From: Tessaracoccus sp.
GTDB taxonomy: Bacteria > Actinomycetota > Actinomycetes > Propionibacteriales > Propionibacteriaceae
Direction of reading: 5' to 3'
DNA: 64,000 bases
Assembly: GCF_016714275.1 (NCBI RefSeq)
Contig: NZ_JADJNP010000001.1
Location: 806,001-870,000, forward strand
Below the pieces are notes generated by a model. That model had not been told where the DNA came from. It searched no databases and saw only the letters and a program-made list of their open reading frames with translations. Position 1 is the first letter of the stretch, and every line of letters starts with the position of its first letter. Positions 8,915-18,000 of the stretch are shown one piece after another. The position numbers and the translations under genes are program-made.

Positions 8915-9180
8915 ACACGGATCTCGACCGCCGCCTCGCCGAGGGCCTGGGTCAGCTCGGCGACCTCGTCCTGAAGCTGCTGCTCCCGCGACGAGGGCTT
9001 GGACTTGCCCGCCTCGATGCCGGCCCTCCCGCCCTCGAGGAACTGACGCTTCCAGTTCCCGATCGCCTGCTCGGACACCTTCTCACGACGGGCCGCCTCA
9101 GCGATCGAGATCTCACCCTGCAGCACGGACAACACAATGCGGAGCTTCTTCTCCACCGGGATCGTCGGGGCACGACTCAT
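8863..9180 (-). CDS. IS3-family transposase orfA (helix-turn-helix protein)
   Basis: 105-residue DNA-binding part of the IS3-type transposase. The N-terminal helix-turn-helix is KKLRIVLSVLQGEISIAEAA...VSEQAIGNWKRQF. A coiled-coil-like stretch follows (about 65-90, QLQDEVAELTQALGEAAVEI). The last part overlaps orfB in the -1 frame, around GTGTGGAAGAAG, where programmed frameshifting would be expected. The gene looks intact. Confidence 0.85.
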   Translation of the reverse strand: MSRAPTIPVEKKLRIVLSVLQGEISIAEAARREKVSEQAIGNWKRQFLEGGRAGIEAGKSKPSSREQQLQDEVAELTQALGEAAVEIRVWKKSAEGRLGPSRTSR

Positions 9181-10948
9181 GACTCAGACCTTTCGATAGG
9201 GGCGTTGCCTCAGCAACTAACTACCCCTGCCACATAGTCTGACGCGCGACAAGAAGGATCATGGGTCGCCCTGCGTTGGCCTCACTGCGCAGACGCACGT
9301 CTGAGAAGACCACTGGCTGGTCGGCTGTCCACTGCAGAGCGTCGATCACGGTGTTGCCCGCCACGACTACGGTGCGAGGGTCGACGCCCTCGCGGAGAAG
9401 GTTCTGCTTTGACACACCCGTCGGGGCCAGGTGAAGACTCGTAACCTGTCCAGCGATCTTCCTGTTGGATTCCTCTGGGAAGGGTGAGTGAATGTTGCCC
9501 GACCTGAGACCAGCTTCGAGGTGAACGACCGGGATGAGGCGATAGAAGCAGGCGATGGCCGCGATAGCAACGGTCGTCGTGTCGCCTTGCACGACAACGG
9601 CGTCGGGCTTCTCGGCATCGAGCACCGGATCGAGAGCGGCGAGAATGCGCGCAGCCAGATCGTTCAGCCCGCTCCCCTGCTTGAACACCTTGAGGTTAAT
9701 TTCCGGGGTGATGCCGAACCACGTGTTGACTTGATCCATCATTTCGCGGTGTTGCCCGGTGCTCACTGCGATCGGTTTGAGGACATCTGATGCTGTGAGC
9801 GCTTTGATGAGAGGCGCCACCTTGACAGCCTCTGGCCGCGTGCCATAGATGACCATCACACGTTTCTTCACAGTTCACTCCCAGGACGGCGTATACGCAC
9901 ACCCCCCTTGGGCACTCTAGTGTGTCGCGCCGGTAATTCGTTTCTTGTTTTGTAGAATGGGGTATGCCGCGACGAGGACCCGTGCTACCCGAGTTGACGC
10001 TCTCAGACGAGGAGCGCGATCAGTTGGAGCGGTGGGTGCGTCGCCGGAAGTCGGCGCAGGATCTCGCACTGCGTTCCAGGATCGTGCTGGAGTGCGCGAT
10101 GGGGGCTTCGAACGCTGAGGTCTCACGCCGTCAGGGGGTCTCGCTGCCGACCGTGCGTAAGTGGCGTTCCCGGTTCCTGGAGCGCCGCTTGGACGGTCTG
10201 GTCGATGAGCCGCGGCCTGGTCGTCCGGCGCTGATCGGGGTGGACCGGGTCGAGCAGGTCATCGTGGACACGCTGGAGTCGACGCCGAAGAACGCGACGC
10301 ACTGGTCGCGGGCGAAGATGGCCGAGCGCTCCGGGCTGTCGAAGTCGACGGTGGGACGGATCTGGAAAGCGTTCGGGCTCAAGCCGCACCTGGAGGAGGG
10401 GTTCAAGCTCTCCACCGACCCGTTGTTCACCGAGAAGGTCTACGACATCGTCGGGCTCTACCTGAACCCGCCGGAGTCAGCGGTTGTTCTCAGCGTGGAC
10501 GCCACGTTTCTGAAATAATTAACCAGTAGCGGGTTTTAATTGTCCTCATCCGGGCTGGCCTGTTTGGGTTGATTGTGCCGCATGGCGCGGCGGGTGGCAA
10601 TGCGGGTCGCGCGGGCGTCGGCTAGGCCGTCGCGGCGGGCCTTGCGGATCGCGTCGCCGCGGCCGTAGTGCTCGTCGGCGGGGGTGACGTAGCCGATGCC
10701 CTCGTGGAGTCTGACGTTGTTGTAGTGCTCTCTTCTGGCGTCTAGTTCGGTGCGCATGACGGCGGGGTCGTCGATGGTGTCCAGGTGTGGGTGTTCGGTC
10801 TTGGAGGTGGCCGAAGAACGACTCGATCCACGCCTGGTCGTTCGGAGTGCCTGGGCGTCCGAAGTGCTGGGCGATGCGGGCGATGGCCATGAACTGCGCG
10901 GTGCGGTCGGATCGCATCTGGGGCCCGTTGTCGGAGACAGCAAGCAGC

Positions 10949-12405
10949 GAGGGTGTCAGATGGTTTGTGTAAGGGGTGGCTCCTGACACGAAAGCAGAAT
11001 GATGACCGTGATAGACAAACTCGACCGTGAGGAGCGGCGCCGTGCGCAGCGCGACGGCGTGGCCGCGTTGGAGGCCTCCGGGGCCTTGGATGACCTGTAT
11101 GCCCGCATCGATGCCGGCGAGGTCCAGCTGGAAGGCCGTGACGGGCTGATCCAGCAGCTGATCAAGGCCGGCCTCGAGCGGGGCCTGCAGGCCGAGCTGG
11201 CCGACCATCTCGGCTACGACAAGGGCGACCCGGATGCCGCGATGTTCCCGAACTCGCGCAACGGGTCGTATCCGAAGACAGTGGCCACCAGCGTCGGAGA
11301 CGTGGATCTGGCGATCCCCCGCGACCGGGACGGGTCGTTTACCCCGATGCTGGTCCCGAAGGGCTCCAGGCGCCTGTCAGGCCTCGATGACATGATCATC
11401 AGCTTGTATGCGGGCGGGATGACGGTCCGTGACATCGAGCACCATCTGGTGTCCACGATCGGGACCGAGATCTCGAGGGAGACGATCTCGAAGATCACCG
11501 ACGAGGTCGCCGATGAGGTGATGATCTGGCAGCAGCGGCCGCTGGACTCGTTCTACCCGGTGATCTACCTCGACGCGTTGATCGTGAAGGTCCGCGACGG
11601 CGCCCACGTGCGGAACAAGGCCGCTCACATCGCCGTCGGCGTCGACATCGACGGCATCAAACACGTCCTCGGGATCTGGATCCAGGCCACCGAAGGCGCG
11701 AAGTTCTGGGCCGGGGTCTGCGCGCAGCTCGCCAACCGCGGCGTGCGTGACGTGCTGATCGTGTGCTGCGACGGCCTGACTGGCTTCCCCGAGGCCGTCG
11801 AGGCCACCTGGCCCCAGTCGACCGTTCAGACGTGCGTGGTCCATTTGATCCGCTCCGCGATGCGATTCGTCAACTACAAGGACCGCAAAGCCATGGCGGC
11901 GGCGTTGAAGCCGATCTACCAGGCCGCCGACGAGCCAGCCGCGAGGGCCGCCCTGGACGCGTTCGCCGCCTCCGAGCTCGGCCGGGCGAACCCGAACACG
12001 GTACGCGTGTTCATCGACGCCTGGACCCGCTTCGTGCCGTTCCTGGCGTTCCCGCCGATGCTGCGCAGGGTGATCTACACCACCAACGCCATCGAGTCGC
12101 TGAACTACCAGCTGCGGAAAGTCACGAAGAACCGCGGCCACTTCCCCTCCGACGAGGCCGCCGTGAAGCTCCTCTGGCTGGCGATCTGCAACATCGAAGA
12201 CAAGCGGGCCCGCGACCGCGCCAAGGAGAAAGGACGCAAGAAGGGAGAGAAACGCAACGCCGAAGGCCGCCTCGTCGAGGGGCAGGTCACCACGAACTGG
12301 AAACAGGCCCTCGCCCAACTCGCGATCGCCTACCCCGATCGCATCAACCCCTACCTCTAACCCACCCGGAGACCGAACTCCTTACACAAACAACTTGACA
12401 AGCTC
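10949..12405 (+). mobile_element. IS256-family insertion sequence, intact-looking
   Basis: 1,457 bp flanked by a perfect 8-bp target duplication CAAGCAGC (10941-10948 and 12406-12413). The inverted ends share GAG..TGTCA..T..TTTGTGTAAGG. It contains one complete transposase. The clean duplication and intact gene mark it as the youngest of the nested insertions. Confidence 0.93.
10999..12360 (+). CDS. IS256-family transposase
   Basis: Mutator-type DDE transposase, 453 residues, apparently full length. Visible catalytic context: first Asp in VIYLDALIVKV, second Asp in VCCDGLTGFPEAV, Glu in YTTNAIESLNYQLRK, and the family signature around CVVHLIRSAMRFV. The N-terminal region (LIQQLIKAGLERGLQAEL, YDKGDP) is typical. 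It starts at the ATG at 10999, 50 nt inside the left end, and stops 45 nt before the right end. Confidence 0.95.
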   Translation: MMTVIDKLDREERRRAQRDGVAALEASGALDDLYARIDAGEVQLEGRDGLIQQLIKAGLERGLQAELADHLGYDKGDPDAAMFPNSRNGSYPKTVATSVGDVDLAIPRDRDGSFTPMLVPKGSRRLSGLDDMIISLYAGGMTVRDIEHHLVSTIGTEISRETISKITDEVADEVMIWQQRPLDSFYPVIYLDALIVKVRDGAHVRNKAAHIAVGVDIDGIKHVLGIWIQATEGAKFWAGVCAQLANRGVRDVLIVCCDGLTGFPEAVEATWPQSTVQTCVVHLIRSAMRFVNYKDRKAMAAALKPIYQAADEPAARAALDAFAASELGRANPNTVRVFIDAWTRFVPFLAFPPMLRRVIYTTNAIESLNYQLRKVTKNRGHFPSDEAAVKLLWLAICNIEDKRARDRAKEKGRKKGEKRNAEGRLVEGQVTTNWKQALAQLAIAYPDRINPYL

Positions 12406-13110
12406 CAAGCAGCATCGGCACTCGTTCGTCGTTATCTGGGATCTCGCCTAAGGCCAGTTGGTCGACGAACGCCAGATCCTCGAGCAGCCAGCCCTTTCCG
12501 TCTGCCTCCAGAGCGTCGATGAACGCGTTCTCGACCTGCACCGATGTCTCCTCCGGGGAGAACACGGTCGCCAGCCAGTAGCGGGACACGACGTCCACGA
12601 CGGCGAGCGCGCACCAGCCGGGCAGCGCCGAGAAGTGCGTGAAGTCGTAGATGTAGATCACCCCGGGGACCAGCTCGGCCCACTCCGGCCACGGCGTTTT
12701 CGGCCGCGGTGGGCGTGGCGGCAGGCCGGGCAGGTGCATCCCGGCCGCGGTCAGCACCCGTAGCACCGTGGACTCGGCCACGAACACCCGCTGAAGATAG
12801 GAACCGCGGTGGGCCAGCTTGCGGTGCGAGAGGTCCACCTGCTCCCAGTCCCGGACGATCTGGACGATCTCGTCGCGTTCCCAGTCCAACAGTGCATGCG
12901 ACGCCTCCCCGGGCAGGGGGCCGGGCTGCGCGTCGGCCAGGTCGCCGCCGTCCGCAGCCCGGGACCGCCAGGTGAGCACCCGGGCGTGGTCCACGCCGAG
13001 CTGCCGGCAGGCCCACCGTGTGGAGAAGCCCTCCGCCACAGCATGATCGACCAGGTCCAGCAGGGCCTTCTTGACCGGCGCATCCACACGGCTGGGAACG
13101 GCGCCGGCGA

Positions 13111-13479
13111 TCATTCCCAACCGTCTTTTCCCTTCTCCAAATGCAGGGCGACGGCCTGCTCACAGATGGTGGCCTTGAGCCGCTCGATCTCCGCCCGGGC
13201 ATCGTCCAACTCGGCCTGCTCGGCCGTCTTACCGCGCCGACCGGGCACCGCCGCCGCCAACGCGTCCAACGCGCCCTGCTTCGCGGTCGCGCAGATCGAA
13301 CGGATCGTGGTCCGGTCGATGCCATACTTGTCGGCCAGCTCCCGCTGGGTCGCCGACGAGGTCAAGACCGAGGTGAAGACCTCGTACTTCTGCGACGGCG
13401 CGAGCCTCTTACGCTTGCGCCGCGACGCCCTGCCCGACTGGCCCGACTGGCCCGCCACCGATGGCTGCTGTGTAGTCAT
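13111..13479 (-). CDS. helix-turn-helix orfA of the rve-type IS
   Basis: 122 residues from the ATG at 13479, which follows AAGGAG with an 8-nt gap; an in-frame upstream start at 13527 has no such site. A basic stretch RKRKRL precedes a helix-turn-helix (YEVFTSVLTSSATQRELADK, IDRTTIRSICATAKQ), followed by a short coiled coil (about 85-110, AEQAELDDARAEIERLKAT). The stop overlaps the orfB start (ATGA), suggesting translational coupling. It is intact, although its partner orfB is broken. Confidence 0.75.
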   Translation of the reverse strand: MTTQQPSVAGQSGQSGRASRRKRKRLAPSQKYEVFTSVLTSSATQRELADKYGIDRTTIRSICATAKQGALDALAAAVPGRRGKTAEQAELDDARAEIERLKATICEQAVALHLEKGKDGWE

Positions 13480-14128
13480 GATCTGATCTCCTTGTCCGGT
13501 TGATCCAACCAGCAAGGACGCGGACATTTAAAACCGGATCCTGGTTAGCGATCTCAGACGCGCAAAGGTGGACGAGAAGAGCCAGGTACAGGCCCTGGCC
13601 CGCTCCCAGCCCGCGTTCCCGATGATGCCAGGGGCACCCGAGCGTCGCACCCACGACTACGTGCGCCACGGCACCACGAGCCTGTTCGCCGCGATGAACG
13701 TCGCCGACGGGACGGTGATCTCCTCCCTGCACCGCAAGCACCGGTCGATCGAGTTCAAGAAGTTCCTCGCCAAGATCGACAAGACCGTGCCCGAGCACCT
13801 GGACGTGCACGTGATCTGCGACAACTACTCCACCCACAAGCACCCCACGGTCAAGACGTGGCTCGCGCAGCACCCACGCTTCCGCATGCACTTCACCCCG
13901 ACGTACTCCTCCTGGATCAACCAGGTCGAACGGCTCTTCGCCGAGGTCACCCGCGACCTGCTCCAACGATCCGACCACCGCACCGTCCAGGCACTCGAGC
14001 GAGACCTCCGCGGCTGGGTCGCGGCTTGGAACGAGAACCCCAAGCCGTTCATCTGGACCAAGACCGCCGAAGACATCCTCGACGCCATCGCCAGATACCT
14101 GAAACGAATTAACGAATCAGGACACTAG

Positions 14129-14430
14129 ACGGTGATCGATCTATGCGCACAGCCGCAGTCAACCGAAGTTGATCTGGAGAGAAGCTCTCGATATTGCTGT
14201 CGGACGGCCGTAGCCAAGTCTTTGCCGCCCGCCCTTGGGCCCTCACGCCCGCCTAGGCGCTTGCTCCTGGTGTCCTGCGTCGGAAGGTCGTTGATGAGTT
14301 CCGGTGTTCCAGTGGATGGATCGCAAGGCCGACGAGCGAAGGAGCACTTGGTTGCTCGTCGAGCGAGGAGAACGCAGCGAGGCGCCGCTGGGGCACCGAG
14401 ATCGCAGCGCACTTCCGACGCGGGGCACTA
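14129..14430. other. gene-free stretch between the IS nest and the LCP gene
   Basis: About 300 bases without a convincing gene on either strand; the short open frames lack recognisable domains and good ribosome binding sites. It may be the remnant of sequence displaced by the insertions. The right edge runs into the terminal repeat of the 163-bp element. Confidence 0.5.
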
Positions 14431-14593
14431 GTGGTCTGTCGCGCCTAAAGGTGCCGATCAGGACGCGGGGTCGGGCGGGATGAGTGACAAGGCAGAGGAG
14501 GGAGTCATTGCGGGGCACTACGTCAACCGACGACAACGACGCCAATCGCCCGCATGGCGCCGCGTACCGGTGCATTTAGGTGCGACGGGCCAC
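14431..14593. mobile_element. 163-bp non-autonomous element (MITE-like), copy 1
   Basis: Begins CTAGTGGTCTGTCGCGCC and ends with the complement of CTAGTGGCCCGTCGCACC. TA lies on both sides within CTAG. The inner part is nearly the same as the copy at 21278 and has exactly the same length. Its outer bases match the IS630-type element at 9920 (CTAGTG, then TGTCGCGCC). It holds no plausible gene. Its right end supplies the stop codon of the LCP gene. Confidence 0.85.
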
Positions 14594-15624
14594 TAGTTCG
14601 GCACGGACTCGTAGAACGCGAGCATGTCGTCGGCCCTCAGCGCCGTCTTCAGTTCGTCGAGCTTCTTTTCGTCGACCAGCACGATCGACTGCTTGTCCGC
14701 GGTCCACCCGAAGCCCGCCGTCGGCAGCTGGAATGACTTGATGTCCGCGGGGTGCACACCCTTCAGCTCCCAGCCGAGGCGGATGATCTCGTCGTTGGTG
14801 AGTCCATCATCGACGGTGAAGTTCTTGCCGAGCTCGGTGACCGACTCACGGAAGCGGCCCGGGTCCGCGAGGACGCCGCCGCTGGCCAGCTTGCTCAGTA
14901 CCGCCTTGATGACATCGCGCTGGCGCTCCGCGCGGCCGAAGTCGCCGTTGGAGAGGTTCTTGCGCTCTCGGACGAACCGCAGTGCCGCCTCGCCGTCAAG
15001 GGTGATCTCGCCCTTTGGGAAGTCAAATCCGTCGCTGCTCGAGGCCTCCTTATTGACGACGGTGACCCCACCCAGCGAGTCGATGACGTTCTTGAAGCCC
15101 TCGAAGTCGATCAGCACGGTGTGATCCATGGGCACGTCGAGCAGGAGTTCCATGGTTTCGACGGCGAGCGGCGCGCCTCCCCACGAGTAGGCCGCGTTGA
15201 TCTTCGCCTTGCCGCGTCCGGGGATCTCGACGTACGAGTCGCGCGGGATGCTCATCAGGAACACGTTCTGGCGGTCGCCGGAGATGTGAAGAAGTTGGAG
15301 GACGTCGGAACGCCCACGTTCACCACCGCGGGTGTCCGAGCCCATCAATACCATGTTGATGGGCGCCTTCGCGGCGTCGACGGGTTCGACAGGGGCCGGG
15401 CGCTGACCGGTCGGCATCAAGCCGGGGTCGCGGCTGATGTTGTCGAGGGCGTCGAAGGCGGACTTGCCGTACCAGGCGGCAACGCCGATGCTGCCGAGCA
15501 CCAGCGCGACGAGAATGCCGAGCACGGTGAACAGCAGCCAGCGATTCCTGCGCTTCTCTCCCCTCCCACCGCGCGGCGCGTCGTCGTCCTGGTCCTCCAT
15601 GAAGGACAAAGAGTGATCACTCAT
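14593..15624 (-). CDS. LytR-CpsA-Psr (LCP) family cell-wall polymer ligase
   Basis: Membrane-anchored enzyme family that attaches wall polysaccharides from a lipid carrier to peptidoglycan. 343 residues from the ATG at 15624 behind AGGGA. It has a charged cytoplasmic N-terminus with RGEKRRNR, one transmembrane helix (about 30-52) and an extracytoplasmic LCP domain. Family residues are visible: LMGSDTRGGERGRSDVLQL (catalytic Arg/Asp region), SIPRDSYVEIPGRGKAKINAAY, and FVRERKNLSNGDFGRAERQR near the end. The stop codon TAG is formed by the end of the 163-bp element, so the last residues may differ from the ancestral protein. The split wecB nearby suggests a related wall-polymer context. Confidence 0.92.
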   Translation of the reverse strand: MSDHSLSFMEDQDDDAPRGGRGEKRRNRWLLFTVLGILVALVLGSIGVAAWYGKSAFDALDNISRDPGLMPTGQRPAPVEPVDAAKAPINMVLMGSDTRGGERGRSDVLQLLHISGDRQNVFLMSIPRDSYVEIPGRGKAKINAAYSWGGAPLAVETMELLLDVPMDHTVLIDFEGFKNVIDSLGGVTVVNKEASSSDGFDFPKGEITLDGEAALRFVRERKNLSNGDFGRAERQRDVIKAVLSKLASGGVLADPGRFRESVTELGKNFTVDDGLTNDEIIRLGWELKGVHPADIKSFQLPTAGFGWTADKQSIVLVDEKKLDELKTALRADDMLAFYESVPN

Positions 15625-15776
15625 GATTTCCCTAACCCACCAGGGGAACCCACGGACGGCGCATTCCCCGAAACTCTTGGAGATCCTACCCGCGCCGGAC
15701 GCGAGCGTCGCCGACTGCATGCCGAAGACCCGGGTAGGATGCCGATACGTCGGTGGAAGGTGGCAGGGTAGGGACC

Positions 15777-16463
15777 ATGCAGATCTTGGTGGTGGATGAC
15801 GATCAGGCGGTGCGCGACTCGCTGGCCCGCTCGCTGACCTATTCGGGTGACCAGGTACAGACCGCCGCCGACGGGGTCGAAGCCCTGGCCAAGCTGGTCA
15901 GTTACACGCCGGACGCGATCATCATGGACGTCATGATGCCCCGCCTCGACGGTCTGGAGACCACGCGCATGCTGCGCGACGGCGGCAATGACACCCCCAT
16001 CCTCATCCTGACTGCGCGCGACGCCGTCGGAGACCGCGTCGATGGGCTCGACGCCGGGGCCGACGACTACATGGTCAAGCCCTTCGCGCTCGACGAGTTG
16101 CTGGCCCGCCTGCGCGCGCTCACCAGGCGCTCGAAGCCAGTGCCCGAGGCAGAGTCGAAGGTTCTGACGTTCGAGGACGTCACGCTCGACACGCTCCACC
16201 GCGAGGTCACCCGCTCCGGGCAGCACATCTCGCTCACGCGCACGGAGTTCGCCCTCCTGCAGGCCTTCATGGAGCACCCGCGGCGGGTGATGGAACGCAA
16301 CACCCTGCTGAACGAGGTCTGGGGCTTCGAGTTCCCCACCACCGCGAACTCGCTTGAGGTCTACATCGGGTACCTGCGACGCAAGACCGAGACGGGTGGC
16401 CTGCCGCGCCTGATTCACACGGTCCGTGGCATCGGCTACGTCCTGCGTGAAACGCCCCCGTGA
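15777..16463 (+). CDS. mprA: OmpR-family response regulator (MprA-like)
   Basis: DNA-binding half of a two-component system. 228 residues from the ATG at 15777 behind AGGGTAGGG. The receiver domain (1-115) has acidic residues at 7-9, the phospho-acceptor Asp51 (IIMDVMMPRLDG) and the conserved Lys in DDYMVKPFA. A winged-helix OmpR/PhoB domain follows (about 130-225; SLTRTEFALLQAFMEHP, VYIGYLRRK, IHTVRGIGYVLR). The stop overlaps the kinase start by 4 nt. The mprA name rests on resemblance of the pair to mycobacterial MprAB, an envelope-stress system. It is divergent from the LCP gene across a 150-bp gap. Confidence 0.88.
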   Translation: MQILVVDDDQAVRDSLARSLTYSGDQVQTAADGVEALAKLVSYTPDAIIMDVMMPRLDGLETTRMLRDGGNDTPILILTARDAVGDRVDGLDAGADDYMVKPFALDELLARLRALTRRSKPVPEAESKVLTFEDVTLDTLHREVTRSGQHISLTRTEFALLQAFMEHPRRVMERNTLLNEVWGFEFPTTANSLEVYIGYLRRKTETGGLPRLIHTVRGIGYVLRETPP

Positions 16464-17878
16464 TCGGCAGCCTCTGGATTCGGCTCCGTCGAGGCATAGG
16501 CCGGCTGGTCAGTGGCCAGTCGTTGCAGTGGCGCCTCGCCCTGCTGACGGGGTTGAGCGTCGCGTTGTCAGTCATCGTCGTCGGCGGGGCCACCTACACC
16601 GTCGCTCGCTGGTCGCTGGTTGACCAACTCGACAACGAACTGATCTCCGTGGCCCAGGACGCCGCCGACACCATCAGGGCCAATCTCCCCGACATGGGCG
16701 GGCTCTCGGCGGGCACCATCGGCGCCTCCAGCGGGCTCCTCGCCATGGTGCGAGCCGACGGCGTCGTGACCCAGATGCCGGGTCAGGTGCAGGAGTTGCC
16801 GGTCGGTCCGGATGAGATCACGGTCGCGCGCATGCAGGTCGGCTCGTCCGCGCGCACATTCGACGCCGACGGCGACCGGTACCGGCTGGTCGCGGTGCCG
16901 ATTCAAGTGGATGGGAAGCTGTACGCCGTCATGTATGCGCGCCCCATGACGTCGCTGGACTCGACGCTGGGTTCGCTGTGGCTCGTGCTCCTGACCGCCG
17001 GCGTGCTGGGCGTCGTCGTCACAACCATCGCCGCGCTGTGGAACGCGCGCGTCGTACTGGCCCCCGTCCGGCGCTTGTCCCAGGCCGTGACCTCGGTCAC
17101 GCAGACCGACCAGTTGAACCCCATCCGCATCTATGGGCGCGACGACCTCGGCGCCCTCACGCAGTCGTTCAACAAGATGCTGCGGTCGCTGCAGCAGTCG
17201 CGGGAACAGCAACGGCAGCTGATCGCCGACGCCGGCCACGAGTTGCGCACGCCGCTGACGTCGATGCGCACGAACGTTGAGTTGCTCGTCGCCGACGAGG
17301 CGACGGGCATGCTGCCGGCAGGCGCCCGAGCCGAGGTGTTGGGCGATGTGGCGGCGCAGCTGGGTGAGTTCTCCGCGCTGGTGGGCGACCTGGTGGCACT
17401 GACCCGCGACGACCATCTGCAGCGCCCGCACGAGCCGTTGGACATGGCGGAGGTCGTCGAGTCGGCGATCGCGCGCGCCCGCCGTCGCGGCCCGGGCATC
17501 GTCTTCGACGTCCAGCTCGAGCCGACACCCATCATGGGCGACCCCTCCACGCTGGAGCGCGCGATCACGAACCTGCTCGACAACGCGGTGAAGTTCTCCC
17601 CCCCGGACGGCACCATCACCGTCCACCTCGATGACTCCGCGTTGACGATCATCGACGAGGGCCCCGGCATCGAGGAGGAGGACCTCCCGCTGATCTTCGA
17701 CCGGTTCTACCGCTCCGACAAAGCCCGCAACACGCCGGGCACGGGCCTGGGCCTGGCGATCGTTGCCCACACCGCGTCGGCCCACGGCGGCACGGTCAGG
17801 GCAGCCAACGAGCCGGGAGCCGGTGCGAAGCTCGTCCTGAAGCTGCCGACGGTCGAGCCCCCGGACGAGGAAGACTGA
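16460..17878 (+). CDS. mprB: membrane sensor histidine kinase (MprB-like)
   Basis: Sensor partner of the preceding regulator. 472 residues from a GTG overlapping the mprA stop (GTGA). TM1 is about 26-52, an extracytoplasmic sensor loop of about 115 residues follows, TM2 is about 171-195, then HAMP. The HisKA domain has His260 in DAGHELRTPLTSMRTNVE. ATP-binding motifs are N (AITNLLDNAVKFSPPDG), D (IIDEGPGIEEEDL), F (FDRFYRSDKARN) and G (GTGLGLAIV). All catalytic motifs are intact. The divergent LCP gene is a plausible target, but this is inference from position only. Confidence 0.9.
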   Translation: MIGSLWIRLRRGIGRLVSGQSLQWRLALLTGLSVALSVIVVGGATYTVARWSLVDQLDNELISVAQDAADTIRANLPDMGGLSAGTIGASSGLLAMVRADGVVTQMPGQVQELPVGPDEITVARMQVGSSARTFDADGDRYRLVAVPIQVDGKLYAVMYARPMTSLDSTLGSLWLVLLTAGVLGVVVTTIAALWNARVVLAPVRRLSQAVTSVTQTDQLNPIRIYGRDDLGALTQSFNKMLRSLQQSREQQRQLIADAGHELRTPLTSMRTNVELLVADEATGMLPAGARAEVLGDVAAQLGEFSALVGDLVALTRDDHLQRPHEPLDMAEVVESAIARARRRGPGIVFDVQLEPTPIMGDPSTLERAITNLLDNAVKFSPPDGTITVHLDDSALTIIDEGPGIEEEDLPLIFDRFYRSDKARNTPGTGLGLAIVAHTASAHGGTVRAANEPGAGAKLVLKLPTVEPPDEED

Positions 17879-18000
17879 GCCTGGAGCCACCGCTCGGCGC
17901 GCGAGGCAGTGTCGCCTCCTTGCCTGCACGTCCGACGTGGCCCGGCTCAGCGGATGGCCAGAGCGAGGGTCCGCGCGCCCGCCGCGCAGGGAGTCCGCAG

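Larger units (their letters stand above)
7924..9242 (-). mobile_element. IS3-family-like insertion sequence inside wecB
   Basis: About 1,319 bp with imperfect inverted ends: TCAAGTAGTTGGCAGG at the left, and the complement of ...CCTGCCACATAGTCTGA at the right. It is flanked by CGCG on both sides (7920-7923 and 9243-9246), or GCG if a 3-bp duplication is counted. It carries orfA and orfB in the overlapping arrangement of the IS3 family. orfB has a frameshift, so this copy is probably not autonomous. Confidence 0.82.
7310..9871 (-). pseudogene. wecB: UDP-N-acetylglucosamine 2-epimerase (non-hydrolysing), split by an IS3-type element
   Basis: The intact enzyme would interconvert UDP-GlcNAc and UDP-ManNAc for wall polysaccharide. 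The N-terminal half is at 9247-9871 (GTG start; GTRPEAVK, VVQGDTTT, HLEAGLRSG, FPEESNR). The C-terminal half is at 7310-7919 (THRRENWGEP, TDSGGVQEEAPSFG, RENTERPEA). Between them lies the IS at 7924-9242. Removing the IS and one copy of CGCG joins ...MILLVA to RDILTTHRREN in frame, so the insertion alone explains the break. The N-half now ends in IS-derived residues (RQTMWQG). UDP-ManNAc supply would depend on another gene elsewhere. Confidence 0.9.
10536..13114 (-). pseudogene. rve-type transposase orfB, interrupted by IS256 and frameshifted
   Basis: The first part starts at the ATG at 13114, overlapping the orfA stop (ATGA), and runs to about 12414. It holds HTH_21-like residues and the first Asp in IYIYDFTHFSALPG. 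The continuation lies past the IS256 copy at 10940-10536: VSDNGPQM (second Asp), then NDQAWIESFFGHL (Glu). One surplus base near 10803 shifts the frame before KTEHPHLDT...YNNVRLHEGIGYVTP. Excising IS256 with one CAAGCAGC joins VPMLL to AVSDNGPQM in frame. Two independent lesions are therefore visible. Confidence 0.82.
10501..13567 (-). mobile_element. rve/DDE-type insertion sequence (IS3/IS481-like) inside the IS630-type element
   Basis: About 1.6 kb once the IS256 copy is removed. It is bounded by the 6-bp direct repeat GTGGAC. The inverted ends include TAACCAG, then GGTTTTAA and TGTCC, on both sides (10520-10545 and the complement of 13521-13547); weaker similarity runs out to the duplication. 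It carries a helix-turn-helix orfA and an rve-type orfB. I cannot assign the family exactly: the orfA/orfB layout fits IS3, while the 6-bp duplication is also common in IS481. Confidence 0.7.
9920..14125 (+). mobile_element. IS630-family-like insertion sequence, interrupted
   Basis: The outermost element of a nest. The left end CTAGTGTGTCGCGCC... (9917-) and the right end (complement CTAGTGTCCTGATTCG, to 14128) share CTAGTGT and a second block TAATTCGTTTC. TA is present on both sides within CTAG (9918-9919 and 14126-14127), as expected for IS630, which duplicates TA. Without its inserts the element is about 1.13 kb. Its ends closely resemble those of the short elements at 14431, 21278 and 26490. 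Confidence 0.82.
9964..14128 (+). pseudogene. IS630-type transposase, split by a nested insertion
   Basis: N-terminal part at 9964-10500: helix-turn-helix domain (ALRSRIVLECAMGASNAEVS, LPTVRKWRSRF) up to the first catalytic Asp in VVLSVD. C-terminal part at 13568-14128: VDEKSQVQAL, second Asp in HVICDNYSTH, Glu in SSWINQVERL. GTGGAC occurs at both edges (10495-10500 and 13568-13573). Dropping the insert and one copy restores LSVDEKSQ and an enzyme of about 363 residues. The left fragment currently runs into the insert and stops at 10518. The last codon TAG overlaps the TA duplication. Not functional as it stands. Confidence 0.87.

Noticed and set aside
14450..14580. Short frame inside the 163-bp elements (reading GMSDKAEEGV...)
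   Set aside because: Seen in the two long copies only because the elements are near-copies; no start site, no domain, and lost in the 91-bp copy.
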